DNA of 42,513 nucleotides from an uncultured Burkholderiales bacterium (GTDB lineage: Bacteria > Pseudomonadota > Gammaproteobacteria > Burkholderiales > Burkholderiaceae_C). Position 1 is the first letter of the stretch. Each line of letters begins with the position of its first letter. The position numbers and the translations under genes were made by a program. Positions 32,354-41,639 of this stretch are shown here, piece by piece. Location of the stretch: contig CAIMTJ010000057.1 of NCBI GenBank assembly GCA_903844385.1, positions 1 to 42,513 on the forward strand, in the 5' to 3' direction. Below the pieces are notes generated by a model. That model worked only from the letters and a program-made list of their open reading frames with translations. It did no database searches and had not been told where the DNA came from.

Positions 32354-34681
32354 TTAGCTCGCTGCCGCCTCTTCGGGCTCGGTGGGCTCGGATTTGGAAG
32401 CTCGGGAGTCCTTTTTGGGCAAGGGCGTGATATCGAGCACCACCTCGCCTTGGTCGTCGACGTCCACATTCAAGCGCCCGCCATCGATCAAGCGGCCAAA
32501 GAGGAGCTCATCGGCCAAGGCGCGACGGATGGTGTCTTGGATCAAGCGCTGCATGGGTCTGGCGCCCATCAAGGGGTCAAAACCTTTCTTGGCCAAATGC
32601 TTTCTGATCTCGTCGGTGAAGGTGACTTCGACTTTTTTCTCGGCCAATTGGGTCTCCAATTGCAAGAGAAATTTATCCACCACGCGCATGATGATTTGTT
32701 CATCCAGCGCCTTAAAGCTCACAATGGCATCCAGGCGGTTTCTGAACTCGGGGGTGAACATGCGTTTGATGTCAACCATCTCGTCGCCAGACTCGCGGAT
32801 GTTGGTGAATCCCATCACCGACTTGTTCATGGCTTCGGCCCCCGCGTTGGTGGTCATGATGATGATCACGTTGCGGAAATCGGCCTTGCGCCCGTTGTTG
32901 TCGGTGAGCGTGCCGTGGTCCATGACTTGAAGGAGCACATTGAAAATATCAGGATGCGCTTTCTCAATCTCATCGAGCAACAAGACACTGTGGGGCTTTT
33001 TGGTGATGGCCTCGGTCAGCAACCCACCTTGGTCAAAACCCACATAGCCCGGGGGCGCACCAATCATGCGAGAGACCGCATGGCGCTCCATGTACTCCGA
33101 CATGTCAAAGCGAATGAGCTCAATGCCCATGATGTAGGCGAGTTGCTTGGCCGCTTCCGTCTTGCCCACGCCAGTGGGGCCACTGAACAAAAAGGCGCCA
33201 ATGGGCTTGTCGGCTTTGCCCAGGCCCGAGCGGGCCATCTTGACAGATGCGGCCAACACCTCAAGCGCTTTGTCTTGACCGAAGACGACACTTTTCAAGT
33301 CGCGCTCGAGCGTTTGCAGCTTGCCGCGGTCATCATTGGAGACATTGGCCGGCGGGATGCGCGCGATCTTGGCCACGATGTCTTCGATCTCGGTTTTGCT
33401 GATGGTTTTTTTGCGTTTAGACACTGGCAAAATCCGTTGCGCAGCACCCGCCTCATCGATCACGTCAATGGCCTTGTCGGGCAAATGGCGGTCGTTGATG
33501 TATTTGGCCGAGAGTTCAGCCGCGGCTTGCAAGGCGGCCAAGGCGTACTTCACATTGTGATGCTCCTCAAAGCGGGACTTGAGCCCTTTGAGGATGTCGA
33601 CGGTTTGCTCAACGGTGGGCTCGACCACATCGACTTTTTGGAACCGCCTTGAGAGCGCCGCGTCCTTTTCAAAAATACCACGGTACTCGCTGAAGGTGGT
33701 CGCGCCAATGCACTTCAATTGACCCGAGCTCAGCGCGGGTTTGAGCAAATTGGACGCATCCAAGGTGCCCCCTGAGGCAGCACCCGCACCAATCAAGGTG
33801 TGGATTTCATCGATGAAGAGAATCGCATTGGGACGGTCTTTCAAGGACTTCAAGACGCCTTTGAGGCGTTGCTCAAAGTCACCCCGGTACTTGGTGCCTG
33901 CGAGCAAGGCGCCCATGTCGAGCGAAAACACCTGGGACTCGGCCAAGATCTCGGGCACGTCTTTTTGGGTGATGCGCCAAGCCAAGCCCTCTGCGATGGC
34001 GGTTTTACCAACACCGGCCTCACCCACCAAGAGGGGGTTATTTTTACGCCGGCGACATAAAATTTGGATCACCCGCTCGACTTCGTATTCGCGCCCGATC
34101 AAGGGGTCGATCTTGCCGTCTTTGGCCAGTTGGTTCAAGTTTTGGGTGAACTGCTCGAGCACCGAGGCTTTTTCATTTTTTTCGCCCCCCTCCTCCACGT
34201 CCTGGGTGGAGTTGTCTTGGGGCTTGGCAGGTTCAGGCGGGTCGGTCTTTTTGATGCCGTGGGCGATGAAATTGACCACATCCAGGCGCGTCACCCCTTG
34301 CTGGTGCAAATAATACACAGCGTGAGAGTCTTTTTCACCAAAAATGGCCACCAACACATTGGCACCGGTCACTTCTTTTTTGCCGTTGCCAGTGGACTGC
34401 ACGTGCATGATGGCGCGCTGGATCACGCGCTGAAAACCCAAGGTCGGTTGGGTGTCGACCTCTTCGGTGCCGGCCACTTGCGGGGTATTGTCTTTGATGA
34501 AGTTGCTCAGCGACTTTCTCAAATCATCCAAATTGGCCGAACAAGCGCGAAGCACCTCGGCAGCAGACGGGTTGTCAAGGAGAGCGAGCAACAAGTGCTC
34601 GACCGTGATGAATTCATGGCGTTGCTGACGAGCCTCCACAAAGGCCATGTGCAAGCTCACTTCAAGTTCTTGGGCAATCAT
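32354..34681 (-). CDS. clpA: ATP-dependent Clp protease ATP-binding subunit ClpA
   Basis: A 775-residue AAA+ unfoldase with an N-domain (about 1-150, [14 protein letters not shown] and similar repeats). D1 has Walker [16 protein letters not shown] near 223, and D2 has [14 protein letters not shown] near 501. IFLIDEIHTL-type and [13 protein letters not shown]alker B motifs are present. NKSVMGFTN holds the ClpP-docking loop. It feeds substrates, including N-degron proteins delivered by ClpS, to ClpP. The start has AAAGGA at good spacing. clpS lies 209 nt upstream on the same strand, the usual clpS-clpA pair. The C-terminus has a short acidic extension rich in Ser, Glu and Ala. Confidence 0.97.
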   Translation of the reverse strand: MIAQELEVSLHMAFVEARQQRHEFITVEHLLLALLDNPSAAEVLRACSANLDDLRKSLSNFIKDNTPQVAGTEEVDTQPTLGFQRVIQRAIMHVQSTGNGKKEVTGANVLVAIFGEKDSHAVYYLHQQGVTRLDVVNFIAHGIKKTDPPEPAKPQDNSTQDVEEGGEKNEKASVLEQFTQNLNQLAKDGKIDPLIGREYEVERVIQILCRRRKNNPLLVGEAGVGKTAIAEGLAWRITQKDVPEILAESQVFSLDMGALLAGTKYRGDFEQRLKGVLKSLKDRPNAILFIDEIHTLIGAGAASGGTLDASNLLKPALSSGQLKCIGATTFSEYRGIFEKDAALSRRFQKVDVVEPTVEQTVDILKGLKSRFEEHHNVKYALAALQAAAELSAKYINDRHLPDKAIDVIDEAGAAQRILPVSKRKKTISKTEIEDIVAKIARIPPANVSNDDRGKLQTLERDLKSVVFGQDKALEVLAASVKMARSGLGKADKPIGAFLFSGPTGVGKTEAAKQLAYIMGIELIRFDMSEYMERHAVSRMIGAPPGYVGFDQGGLLTEAITKKPHSVLLLDEIEKAHPDIFNVLLQVMDHGTLTDNNGRKADFRNVIIIMTTNAGAEAMNKSVMGFTNIRESGDEMVDIKRMFTPEFRNRLDAIVSFKALDEQIIMRVVDKFLLQLETQLAEKKVEVTFTDEIRKHLAKKGFDPLMGARPMQRLIQDTIRRALADELLFGRLIDGGRLNVDVDDQGEVVLDITPLPKKDSRASKSEPTEPEEAAAS

Positions 34682-34890
34682 CTCTTCATCCTTTACGCTT
34701 GCAACAAATTAAACCACTTCTGGACAGAAAAGCAAAGGTGCGGGTCTTAGGAATACTTTTTTATTCAAGCCCCACACATCTGTCCACCTTCACCGCCGGC
34801 CCAACGAGCACACCCACGGTTTGTATTTCTTCTCTTGACCCGCTGGCCTTGAAGGGCCAGGCAGTCCACGCAGCCACCGCCCCACAGCGC

Positions 34891-35247
34891 TCAGTCAATC
34901 GGCTCACTCAAACACTGCAACGGGTGACCGTGCTTCTTGGCCGCTTCAGCGACTTGGTCCACCTTGGTCGCGGCCACATCCTTGCTGTAGACCCCGCAAA
35001 CCCCTTTGCCGTCCAAGTGAATTTTTAACATGATTTGGGTCGCTTGCTCACGATCCTTGCTAAAAAATTCCTGCAGCACCATCACCACGAACTCCATGGG
35101 GGTAAAGTCATCGTTGAGCATCACCACTTGGTGCATCTGTGGCGGTTGGGTCCTTTGCGTTCTGCGCTCAAGGACCACCGAGTTGCCGTCATCGCGATCG
35201 GGCAGCTGTATGGGAGGTTGGGGAGTTTGACTGGCCATGACTGACAT
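34891..35247 (-). CDS. clpS: ATP-dependent Clp protease adaptor ClpS
   Basis: A 118-residue adaptor with a 35-residue flexible N-terminus, then the ClpS core. [19 protein letters not shown] has the Asp pair that holds the N-degron alpha-amine, and [13 protein letters not shown] the His of the binding pocket. The core ends [20 protein letters not shown]. ClpS brings proteins with Leu, Phe, Tyr or Trp at the N-terminus to ClpA. It precedes clpA, with both on the minus strand. The start may be Met1 or Met4; neither has a clear ribosome-binding site, and a hairpin lies 19 nt upstream. Confidence 0.96.
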   Translation of the reverse strand: MSVMASQTPQPPIQLPDRDDGNSVVLERRTQRTQPPQMHQVVMLNDDFTPMEFVVMVLQEFFSKDREQATQIMLKIHLDGKGVCGVYSKDVAATKVDQVAEAAKKHGHPLQCLSEPID

Positions 35248-35636
35248 TCTATCGATTCAAAAGAAGCCCGCAGACAGCGCGGGCCATCTGCACTCAAAAA
35301 AAATCCCCAAGCTCACAGCGCCGTGACACTGGGGCAACAGTGGATTTCTGTCTCAAAAGCCGACATCCTGTGCGGCTCGGGCCGACTTCAAAAAAGAAAT
35401 GGCTGCGATGCGCAGTGTGGCCACCGGGCCTGAAGTCACAGGTGCAAGTTCCAAGGTCAAAGGCCAGGCGTCTCGCTCACCAAGCGCGCCCAGGGCGACT
35501 GCACGCAAAGACGAAGGCAAAGGCAAAGTGGGAGAGTTCACAACCCAGTTTTCATGTCGGGGCGTTTGCGCTCAGATCAAGGGGCTCGTGAGAACTTATT
35601 TTTGTAAGCGCTCAACACGGCCCGCTCGCGCCTGCA
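35248..35636. other. 389-nt intergenic region between icd and clpS with hairpin
   Basis: No recognisable gene. A GTG-initiated 62-codon frame (35353-35541, minus) exists, but has no family match or ribosome-binding site that I trust. A hairpin GCCCGC/GCGGGC at 35266-35284 is followed on the minus strand by TTCTTTT, the shape of a terminator for transcripts entering from icd. It also sits just before clpS. Confidence 0.35.
35266..35284 (-). terminator. Hairpin and T-rich tract 19 nt upstream of clpS
   Basis: A perfect 6-bp GC stem with a 7-nt loop, followed by a T-rich but not pure T tract on the minus strand. It could end read-through from icd or, if clpS is transcribed from further upstream, act as a leader hairpin. 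Confidence 0.4.
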
Positions 35637-36896
35637 TCACAAGTGGTTGATGATGCCTTGGCCAAAGGCTGAGCAACTCACCTGAGTCGCCCCCGGCATC
35701 AGACGAGCAAAGTCATAGGTGACGTGCTTGGTGAGGATCGCTTTGGCCATGGCGTGGATGATCAAGTCGGCCGCCTCCACCCAACCGATGTGGCGCAGCA
35801 TCATCTCAGCGCACAAAATCGAGGAGCTGGGGTTGACATAGTCTTTGCCCGCGTATTTGGGGGCCGAGCCGTGCGTGGCCTCAAAGCAAGCCACCGTATC
35901 GGACAAATTGGCTGAAGGGGCAATGCCGCTGCCGCCGACTTGCGCGGCCAGCGCATCGGTGATGTAGTCGCCATTCAAATTCAAGGTGGCAATGACGCTG
36001 TACTCCTTGGGGCGCAGCAAGATTTGCTGCAAAAAGGAGTCCGCAATCACGTCTTTGATGATGATCTCCCGCCCGGTTTTGGGGTTTCGAAGACTGCACC
36101 ACGGGCCCTTGTCGATGGGCTTGGCACCGAACTCTTTTTGGGCCAGGGCGTAGCCCCAGTCCCGAAAGGCGCCCTCGGTGAATTTCATGATATTGCCCTT
36201 GTGCACAAAGGTGACACTCGCGCGATCGTTGGCAATGGCGTACTCGATGGCCTTTCTCACCAAGCGCTCGCTGCCCTCTTGCGAGACGGGCTTGACGCCA
36301 ATGCCGCACATCTGGGGGAACCGAATCTGGGTCACGTGCAGCGTTTGAGTCAAAAAATCAATGAGCTGCCCGGCCTCACGCGAGCCGGCAGAAAACTCAA
36401 TGCCCGCATAAATGTCTTCCGAGTTCTCGCGAAAAATCACCATATTGGTCTTGTCGGGCTCCTTGAGGGGCGAGGGCACGCCGGGGAAGTACTGAACGGG
36501 TCGCAAAGAAACATACAAATCAAGCGCTTGGCGAAGCGCCATGTTGAGCGAGCGTATGCCCCCGCCCACCGGCGTGGCCAAGGGGCCTTTGACGAACACC
36601 ACGTGCTCGCGCAAAGCACGCAAGGTCTCTTGCGGCAGACTCTCGCCTGGGCCATAGAGCGCGACGGCTTTGTCCCCGGCATAGACTTGCATCCAGTGGA
36701 TTTTTTTACGCCCCACATAGGCCTTTTGCACGGCCGCATCGACCACACGCAGCATCACTGGCGTGATATCCACGCCAGTGCCGTCACCCTCAATGTAGGG
36801 GACGATGGGGTCGTGCGGCACATTCAGGGTGTGGTTGGCATTGATTTTGATGGCCTCGCCCGCAGCGGGGACCTCGATGTGTTGGTAGGCTGTCAT
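35637..36896 (-). CDS. icd: NADP-dependent isocitrate dehydrogenase
   Basis: A 419-residue TCA-cycle enzyme turning isocitrate to 2-oxoglutarate with NADP. The segment [13 protein letters not shown] holds the substrate-binding Ser that AceK phosphorylates in E. coli. [67 protein letters not shown] and the KY pair in it are the NADP-type determinants. GGAGAG precedes the start at good spacing. It is divergent from the DUF192 gene, and the clp genes lie downstream on the same strand. Confidence 0.97.
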   Translation of the reverse strand: MTAYQHIEVPAAGEAIKINANHTLNVPHDPIVPYIEGDGTGVDITPVMLRVVDAAVQKAYVGRKKIHWMQVYAGDKAVALYGPGESLPQETLRALREHVVFVKGPLATPVGGGIRSLNMALRQALDLYVSLRPVQYFPGVPSPLKEPDKTNMVIFRENSEDIYAGIEFSAGSREAGQLIDFLTQTLHVTQIRFPQMCGIGVKPVSQEGSERLVRKAIEYAIANDRASVTFVHKGNIMKFTEGAFRDWGYALAQKEFGAKPIDKGPWCSLRNPKTGREIIIKDVIADSFLQQILLRPKEYSVIATLNLNGDYITDALAAQVGGSGIAPSANLSDTVACFEATHGSAPKYAGKDYVNPSSSILCAEMMLRHIGWVEAADLIIHAMAKAILTKHVTYDFARLMPGATQVSCSAFGQGIINHL

Positions 36897-37278
36897 CTCT
36901 AGCTCTCCAAATGGGGCACGTTGGGGCCCAAAAAATTAAACGGCTCAAATGCCAGTATGATCCCAAATTCTGGTCTGCACCACTCCACACTTACACCTAG
37001 AACGCCCCCAAGACCTCAACAAAATGGATGTCGTCTCAAGCCTGTGGCCCACCTTTGAGCGTGGCAGCCACCTCGCAACGCACTCAAATCCAGGCCTTGA
37101 GACTTGGGGTTTTTCAACTTTGACCCTCAATCTCCTGCCCATGGACTCGATTCTCACCCCCAAGACCTTGCGCCCTGGCTGCTTAGGCTTTCTCACACCC
37201 ACCGAGGTCACTGTGCCCCTCTTACCCGCCCACCCCAGCGCCAAGACTGGGATCAACTTCAACCCAACAACCAACGCG
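36897..37278. other. 382-nt divergent region between icd and DUF192 gene
   Basis: The right half is open in frame with the DUF192 gene back to 37024, but has no signal or family sequence before the Met at 37279, so I count it as untranslated. No clear promoter or dyad was identified. The icd ribosome-binding site lies at the left edge. Confidence 0.3.
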
Positions 37279-37746
37279 ATGGCTCGCGTGTGGGGCCGCT
37301 TGACTGCCTTCGGGGGGGTCCTGTGTTGCCTCATCGGCTGGGGCCTGAGCCCCGCCTGGGCCCAAGGCCAGCCCCAGCTCAATTTGGCCCGGGTGAACAT
37401 CGCTGCTGGGTTCTACCAAATCGACGCCCAAGTCGCACAAACCCCAGAGCAGCGCGAGATCGGCCTCATGTTTCGCCAAACCATGCCCCAGCACGAGGGC
37501 ATGGTATTTGTATTCGAGGAGCCTGCCACGCAATGCTTTTGGATGAAAAACACCCACCTGGCCCTGAGCACCGCCTTTGTGGCGGACAACGGCGAGATCG
37601 TCAACATCGAGGACATGAAGCCTTACAGCACCAACAGCCACTGCTCATCGCGACCCGTGCGTTTTGTGCTTGAAATGCAGCAAGGCTGGTTTGCCAAGAA
37701 AAACATCAAAGCGGGCTTTAAGTTGAGCGCACCACTGTTTCGTTGA
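37279..37746 (+). CDS. Exported DUF192 domain protein
   Basis: A 155-residue protein. The open frame reaches back to 37024, but Met 37279 (MARVWGRL) begins a clear signal peptide with hydrophobic core LTAFGGVLCCLIGWGL, cleaved near AWAQ|GQPQL. The DUF192 core then follows: QTPEQREIGLMFRQTMP, GMVFVFEEP, FWMKNTHLALSTAFVADNGEIVNIEDMKP and FVLEMQQGWFAKKNIKAG. The family fold is small and beta-rich and its function is unknown; periplasmic members are found widely next to icd in Burkholderiales, as here. No Shine-Dalgarno is visible. A hairpin follows the stop. Confidence 0.88.
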   Translation: MARVWGRLTAFGGVLCCLIGWGLSPAWAQGQPQLNLARVNIAAGFYQIDAQVAQTPEQREIGLMFRQTMPQHEGMVFVFEEPATQCFWMKNTHLALSTAFVADNGEIVNIEDMKPYSTNSHCSSRPVRFVLEMQQGWFAKKNIKAGFKLSAPLFR

Positions 37747-38108
37747 ACGTTGTAAAAAGGGGGGCATTTTTCTCCCCCAAAGACATCCAAACCACCCGCT
37801 CACCACCCGCTCACCACCCACCAACCAGCGGCCCCATCCTTGGGTCAAGCCCAGGCCTTCAAGGGCCCAAGCCTGCTGCCATTGAAAAAGCACAGGAATG
37901 GCGTGCTTTGACGGGGAACAGGCCTTGGGAGCTGGGCTTGGGGGCTGGGTGTGAGGCCCGGTGTGGATCTTTCAGCGCTTTGCACGCTGAGTGCGCGAGC
38001 ACCCGCCATGGACTGGGTGGCCGAGTGAGGATAAATAGGCTCGGTGCGCTTACCCGGCCTCTTGACCCTCAAGCACCCGAGCCGTGGGCCCGGGCGCGTC
38101 AGCGCTTT
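37747..38108. other. 362-nt convergent region between DUF192 gene and sodB
   Basis: Just after the DUF192 stop, a GGGGG/CCCCC hairpin (37759-37778) is followed on the minus strand by TTTTT (37754-37758), so it works best as a terminator for the leftward sodB transcript about 330 nt downstream. 37791-37823 holds three tandem 11-bp units, two exact and one degenerate, beginning ACCACCCGCTC. I see no gene. Confidence 0.4.
37791..37823. repeat. 11-bp tandem repeat in DUF192-sodB gap
   Basis: ACCACCCGCTC is repeated exactly twice (37791-37801, 37802-37812), followed by a degenerate third copy. Unlike the intragenic repeats in this window its unit is not a multiple of three, as expected outside a reading frame. 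Confidence 0.8.
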
Positions 38109-38690
38109 TTAAGCGTAATTTTGCTCAGCGAAATGCCAATTCACCAAGTGGTCCAAAAACGCTTCGACAAACTTGGGGCGCAGGTTGCGGTAGTCGATGT
38201 AGTAGGCATGCTCCCACACGTCGACGGTGAGGAGCGCTTTGTCAGCGGTGGTGAGCGGTGTGCCCGCTGCGCCCATATTGACAATATCCACACTGCCGTC
38301 GGCTTTTTTCACCAACCACGTCCAGCCAGAGCCAAAATTGCCCACGGCTGACTTCACAAACGCTTCTTTGAAAGCCGCGTAGCTCCCCCACTTGGCCGTG
38401 ATGGCCGTAGCCAGAGGGCCGGTGGGCTCGCCGCCGCCTTGGGGCTTCATGCAATTCCAAAAGAAGGTGTGGTTCCAAATTTGGGCTGAATTGTTGTAAA
38501 TCCCGCCTGAGGACTTTTTGACGATCTCTTCAAGGCCCATGTGTTCAAACTCGGTGCCTTTTTGCAAATTGTTCAAATTCACCACATACGCGTTGTGGTG
38601 CTTGCCGTGGTGAAACTCAAGGGTCTCTTTCGAGTAGTGCGGTGCCAAGGCATCAATGGCAAAAGGCAGGCTGGGCAGATGGTGTTCCAT
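38109..38690 (-). CDS. sodB: Iron superoxide dismutase SodB
   Basis: A 193-residue Fe-type dismutase that turns superoxide into H2O2 and O2. ATG 38690 ([10 protein letters not shown]) has AAGGA about ten nucleotides upstream; the TTG at 38708 in the same frame would place the ribosome-binding site inside the gene. Metal ligands are His27 (LEFHHGKHH), His74 (IWNHTFFW), Asp157 and His161 ([11 protein letters not shown]). Fe rather than Mn preference is suggested by the [11 protein letters not shown] and [10 protein letters not shown] context. No signal peptide, so cytoplasmic. An extended -10 promoter lies about 50 nt upstream. Confidence 0.96.
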   Translation of the reverse strand: MEHHLPSLPFAIDALAPHYSKETLEFHHGKHHNAYVVNLNNLQKGTEFEHMGLEEIVKKSSGGIYNNSAQIWNHTFFWNCMKPQGGGEPTGPLATAITAKWGSYAAFKEAFVKSAVGNFGSGWTWLVKKADGSVDIVNMGAAGTPLTTADKALLTVDVWEHAYYIDYRNLRPKFVEAFLDHLVNWHFAEQNYA

Positions 38691-38740
38691 GGGATCGAAT
38701 TCCTTCAAAAAATAGGTTCCGTCAATAAACGAGAACGCAG

Positions 38741-38749
38741 TTTATAGCA
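38741..38749 (-). promoter_or_regulatory. Extended -10 promoter of sodB
   Basis: On the minus strand the sequence TGCTATAAA is a TGN-extended -10 box, about 50 nt upstream of the sodB start. I see no good -35, which extended -10 promoters do not need. Confidence 0.4.
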
Positions 38750-38788
38750 AATTGCGCGCACTTGTTGTGACGAACCCTGCCCAAGGGC

Positions 38789-40087
38789 TTAAATTTTCCG
38801 ATTTTGCACAGCCAGCACACTCAATTGAAGTTGTGCGCTCGAGAGCGTGGCTTGGATGTGTTGGCCCGCGCTCAGGGTTTGGCCATCCACGACCGGACGG
38901 CCCAACTCATCACTGAGCCAGGCGTAGCCACGCTCGAGCACCAACGCGGGGTCGAGCAAGTCCAGCCTCAACTGGGCCTGATCCAAACCACGACGAGCAC
39001 CCACCAGGGCTTCGCGCCAAGCCCGCGCATGGCGAGTGCTCAGTTGCTCCAGCTCATGCTCGGCCTCCTTGGTGGACAAGCGCAGACTGGGCAGCAAGCG
39101 CTGGGAGAGCAGTCCCAAGCGAGACTGCTGTTTGGACAAGAAAGTGGAGGGACGTCCCAAGCGGGTGTGCAAGCGGTCGAGTGTTTGGCCGCGTTGGTCC
39201 AGCGCCGACTGCAAGACATGGGTCAAATCCTCTTCCAAACCCGCCAGCGAGTCGAGCATCACCTCGCGCGAGACGGCACACAACTCGGCTGCGGCCGTCG
39301 GGGTGGGGGCGCGCAAGTCGGCACAAAAGTCAGCGATGGTGAAGTCCGTTTCATGCCCCACGCCGCAGATGACCGGCACGGGGCTGTCACGGATGGTTCT
39401 GGCAAGCGTTTCATGGTTAAAGCACCACAAGTCCTCCATAGAGCCCCCGCCTCGGACCAGCAAAATCACCCCCAGGTCATCTCGCGCGTAAAGGCTTTGT
39501 AGAGCCGCCACCAGCGCTGCGGGGGCTTGCGCGCCTTGCACGGGAGAGTTGGCCACCACGACGGGGATGTGCGGTACACGGCGCTTGAGCGCGGTCAAGA
39601 CATCGTGCAAAGCTGCCGCTTGCAAAGAGGTCACCACCCCGATGCCTTGGGGCATGGGCGCGAGCGCGCGCTTCAAACCAGGGTCAAACAAGCCCTCGGA
39701 CTCCAAGAGGGCCTTGATGCGCAAGAACTCTTCAAACAAATTGCCCCGCCCTTTGTGGCGAACACTCTCGACAATGAGTTGCAACTCGCCCCTGGCGCTG
39801 TAGACACCGAGTCGACCCTGCGCCACGATCTCGTCGCCCTCCTTCAAGTCGCGCGACAAGGACTGCGCGGCGCGTTTAAAAAAAGCACAACGCAATTGGC
39901 CCCCAGGGTCCTTCAAGGTGAAATAACAATGCCCACTGGACGCGCGGGTGAAGCCCGAAACCTCGCCCTGAACCGCCACCGGATTGAACCTCGCACTCAA
40001 GGCATCAGCAACGGCGAGGCACAGCGCCCCAACGGCCCAGATCGGCCCTGTATTTGCTGATGTTTTGGAGAAATCCATCGTGTTCAT
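38789..40087 (-). CDS. xseA: Exodeoxyribonuclease VII large subunit XseA
   Basis: A 432-residue subunit of the nuclease that degrades single-stranded DNA with several XseB subunits. The N-terminal OB domain contains VQGEVSGFTRASSGHCYFTLKD. The catalytic domain contains IGVVTSLQAAALHDVL, VVANSPVQGAQAP, VRGGGSMEDLWCFNHETLARTI and PVICGVGHETDFTIADFCADLRAPTPTAAAEL, all highly conserved. A coiled-coil region follows to the C-terminus with GYAWLSDELGRPV. Both Met1 (40087) and Met4 are possible starts. sodB lies 98 nt downstream on the same strand. Confidence 0.96.
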   Translation of the reverse strand: MNTMDFSKTSANTGPIWAVGALCLAVADALSARFNPVAVQGEVSGFTRASSGHCYFTLKDPGGQLRCAFFKRAAQSLSRDLKEGDEIVAQGRLGVYSARGELQLIVESVRHKGRGNLFEEFLRIKALLESEGLFDPGLKRALAPMPQGIGVVTSLQAAALHDVLTALKRRVPHIPVVVANSPVQGAQAPAALVAALQSLYARDDLGVILLVRGGGSMEDLWCFNHETLARTIRDSPVPVICGVGHETDFTIADFCADLRAPTPTAAAELCAVSREVMLDSLAGLEEDLTHVLQSALDQRGQTLDRLHTRLGRPSTFLSKQQSRLGLLSQRLLPSLRLSTKEAEHELEQLSTRHARAWREALVGARRGLDQAQLRLDLLDPALVLERGYAWLSDELGRPVVDGQTLSAGQHIQATLSSAQLQLSVLAVQNRKI

Positions 40088-40463
40088 GCGCTTTTCATGG
40101 CCCTTGATCTGAGGTTAACGTGAGATTGATCACCGGGTGGGTGAGGCAACGCAAAAAACCGCCCAGATTCAACGCCCTCATCACAAGTCATTGATTCTAA
40201 AAGGTTTTCAGCTGCTTAAATGATGAACGTTTTAAGACAACGTCCAATTGGCGCGGGTTTTAGCACCCTTCACACAGACTTATCCACAAAGTTGTCCACC
40301 ATTTCTGTGTGCAGTGTAAAGCCTTCTGAGTTGGAGAGATAATAAGGCCTTGAAGGCTGTTGACGGCCCTCAAAGGTACTGGACTTGGGGTCATCATGCC
40401 CGCGAATCCCCCCATTTGCGCTGAGCCCAGCGCTTCGAACCACTCACACTGAAGGACGCTCCA
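40088..40463. other. 376-nt divergent region between xseA and exbB
   Basis: No gene seen. It holds a perfect DnaA-box match and a second near-match at 40280-40300, a candidate exbB promoter (TTGTCC at 40292, TGTAAA at 40315, 17-nt spacer) and the exbB ribosome-binding site GAAGGA near 40451. Several short AT-rich stretches lie between 40190 and 40245. Confidence 0.35.
40280..40320 (+). promoter_or_regulatory. Tandem DnaA-box-like sites overlapping a putative exbB promoter
   Basis: TTATCCACA (40280-40288) is a perfect DnaA box; TTGTCCACC (40292-40300) matches at seven of nine positions with the same orientation, 12 nt later. TTGTCC of the second box and TGTAAA (40315-40320) form a 17-nt-spaced sigma-70-like promoter, so DnaA could affect it. 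This rests on consensus matching only. Confidence 0.3.
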
Positions 40464-41126
40464 TTGTTCTCGATCATTCAAGCGGCGGGTTGGCCCATTT
40501 GGCCCTTGCTCATTTGCTCTGTGCTGGCGCTTGCGGTCATCATTGAGCGCAGCTTTCAGCTGCAGCGACACAAAGTCGCCCCCAAAGGACTGCTCGAGTC
40601 CCATCTGCACGCCTGGGGCCAACGCCCTCCAGCTCAGCCCATCGGGCTCGATCTGGTCGCCCTCAAAGCGTCATCGAGTCTGGGTGCCATCTTGGCATTG
40701 GCCCAACAGTTGCTCGTGCAGCACCGCAAGGCCCCGGCCTTTGCCAAAAGCACATTGGACGCCAAAGCGTGGGAGCAAGAGGTGCGCTTTGAGATGGAGG
40801 GCCTGGGGCAGCAACTCACGGTTGACTTGAATCGTTACTTGAGCACGCTCTCGACCATAGCGTCCGTGGCCCCTCTCTTGGGGTTGCTGGGCACGGTGCT
40901 GGGCATGATCGACATTTTTGCCTCTCAAAGCGCGAGCGCGAACCAACCCCTAGAGCTGAGCCTGGGCATCTCCATGGCGCTCTACAACACGGCCATGGGC
41001 TTGGTTGTGGCCATTCCTTCGCTGGTGGCTTGGCGAGTTTTTCGCGCCCGTGTTGACCAGTATGTAGGGGAGCTCGAATGGGCCTCGGAGAGCGCCGTGC
41101 AAGCCTTGATCAAGCTCAATGGCTGA
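40464..41126 (+). CDS. exbB: ExbB/TolQ/MotA family proton channel subunit
   Basis: A 220-residue inner-membrane protein starting at TTG 40464 with AAGGA seven nucleotides upstream. Three membrane spans are seen, near residues 10-28, 128-148 and 170-190. The conserved part is LSTIASVAPLLGLLGTVLGMIDIF and LSLGISMALYNTAMGLVVAIPSLVAWRVF, the core of the family pore. With ExbD it uses the proton gradient to energise TonB- or Tol-type systems. In many Burkholderiales an exbB-exbD-lpxK order occurs, and this one matches. exbD follows after 24 nt. Confidence 0.92.
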   Translation: MFSIIQAAGWPIWPLLICSVLALAVIIERSFQLQRHKVAPKGLLESHLHAWGQRPPAQPIGLDLVALKASSSLGAILALAQQLLVQHRKAPAFAKSTLDAKAWEQEVRFEMEGLGQQLTVDLNRYLSTLSTIASVAPLLGLLGTVLGMIDIFASQSASANQPLELSLGISMALYNTAMGLVVAIPSLVAWRVFRARVDQYVGELEWASESAVQALIKLNG

Positions 41127-41150
41127 TAAGACAAGCCAGGGCGCCACACC

Positions 41151-41639
41151 ATGAAATTCAAACAACACCCCGCACCCGAGCCTGAGATCAACCTCATCCC
41201 CTTCATTGATGTGCTCTTGGTGATTTTGATTTTTTTGATGCTCTCCACCAGCTTTAGCAAAAACGCGCAGCTGTCCATTCATTTGCCCAAGGCCCAAGCC
41301 GCTCAGGCACCGCAAAAATCCGCCTCCATCTCTTTGCAAATCTCGGCCTCGGGAGATTTCTTGGTGCAAAACCAGCCTGTTGCGCGCATTGACTCGCAGG
41401 CCAAAGCCAACGCCGTGATCGCACAATTGGTGCTCGCCTTGCAAGCGGCCAACACCGCCGCAGACCCCGCCATGGTCGTGATCTCTGCCGACGCCCAGGC
41501 CCAGCACCAGTGGATCATTTGGGCGCTTCAAGCCGCGCAAAATGCCAAGTTCGATCGCATCGCCTTTGCCACCGATGCCCCACCGACACTCGCCCAACAT
41601 CCCTTGGCGGGCGATGAGCCCACCGAGAAAGGGCAGTGA
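41151..41639 (+). CDS. exbD: ExbD/TolR family biopolymer transport protein
   Basis: A 162-residue protein with a short cytoplasmic N-terminus, one membrane span (about residues 15-35, EINLIPFIDVLLVILIFLML) and a periplasmic C-terminal domain. The proton-carrying Asp of the family is D20 in the PFIDVLL sequence. The C-terminal 35 residues, with PPTLAQHPLAGDE, extend past the usual fold and are Pro/Ala/Asp-rich. It pairs with the upstream exbB; the stop overlaps the lpxK start by 4 nt (GTGA). No tonB gene or tolA is in the window. Confidence 0.93.
   Translation: MKFKQHPAPEPEINLIPFIDVLLVILIFLMLSTSFSKNAQLSIHLPKAQAAQAPQKSASISLQISASGDFLVQNQPVARIDSQAKANAVIAQLVLALQAANTAADPAMVVISADAQAQHQWIIWALQAAQNAKFDRIAFATDAPPTLAQHPLAGDEPTEKGQ

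Noticed and set aside
32300-33652. Long plus-strand frame (450 codons) opposite clpA
   Set aside because: It is antisense to a conserved gene, has no recognisable domain, and arises from the high G+C and codon pattern of clpA.
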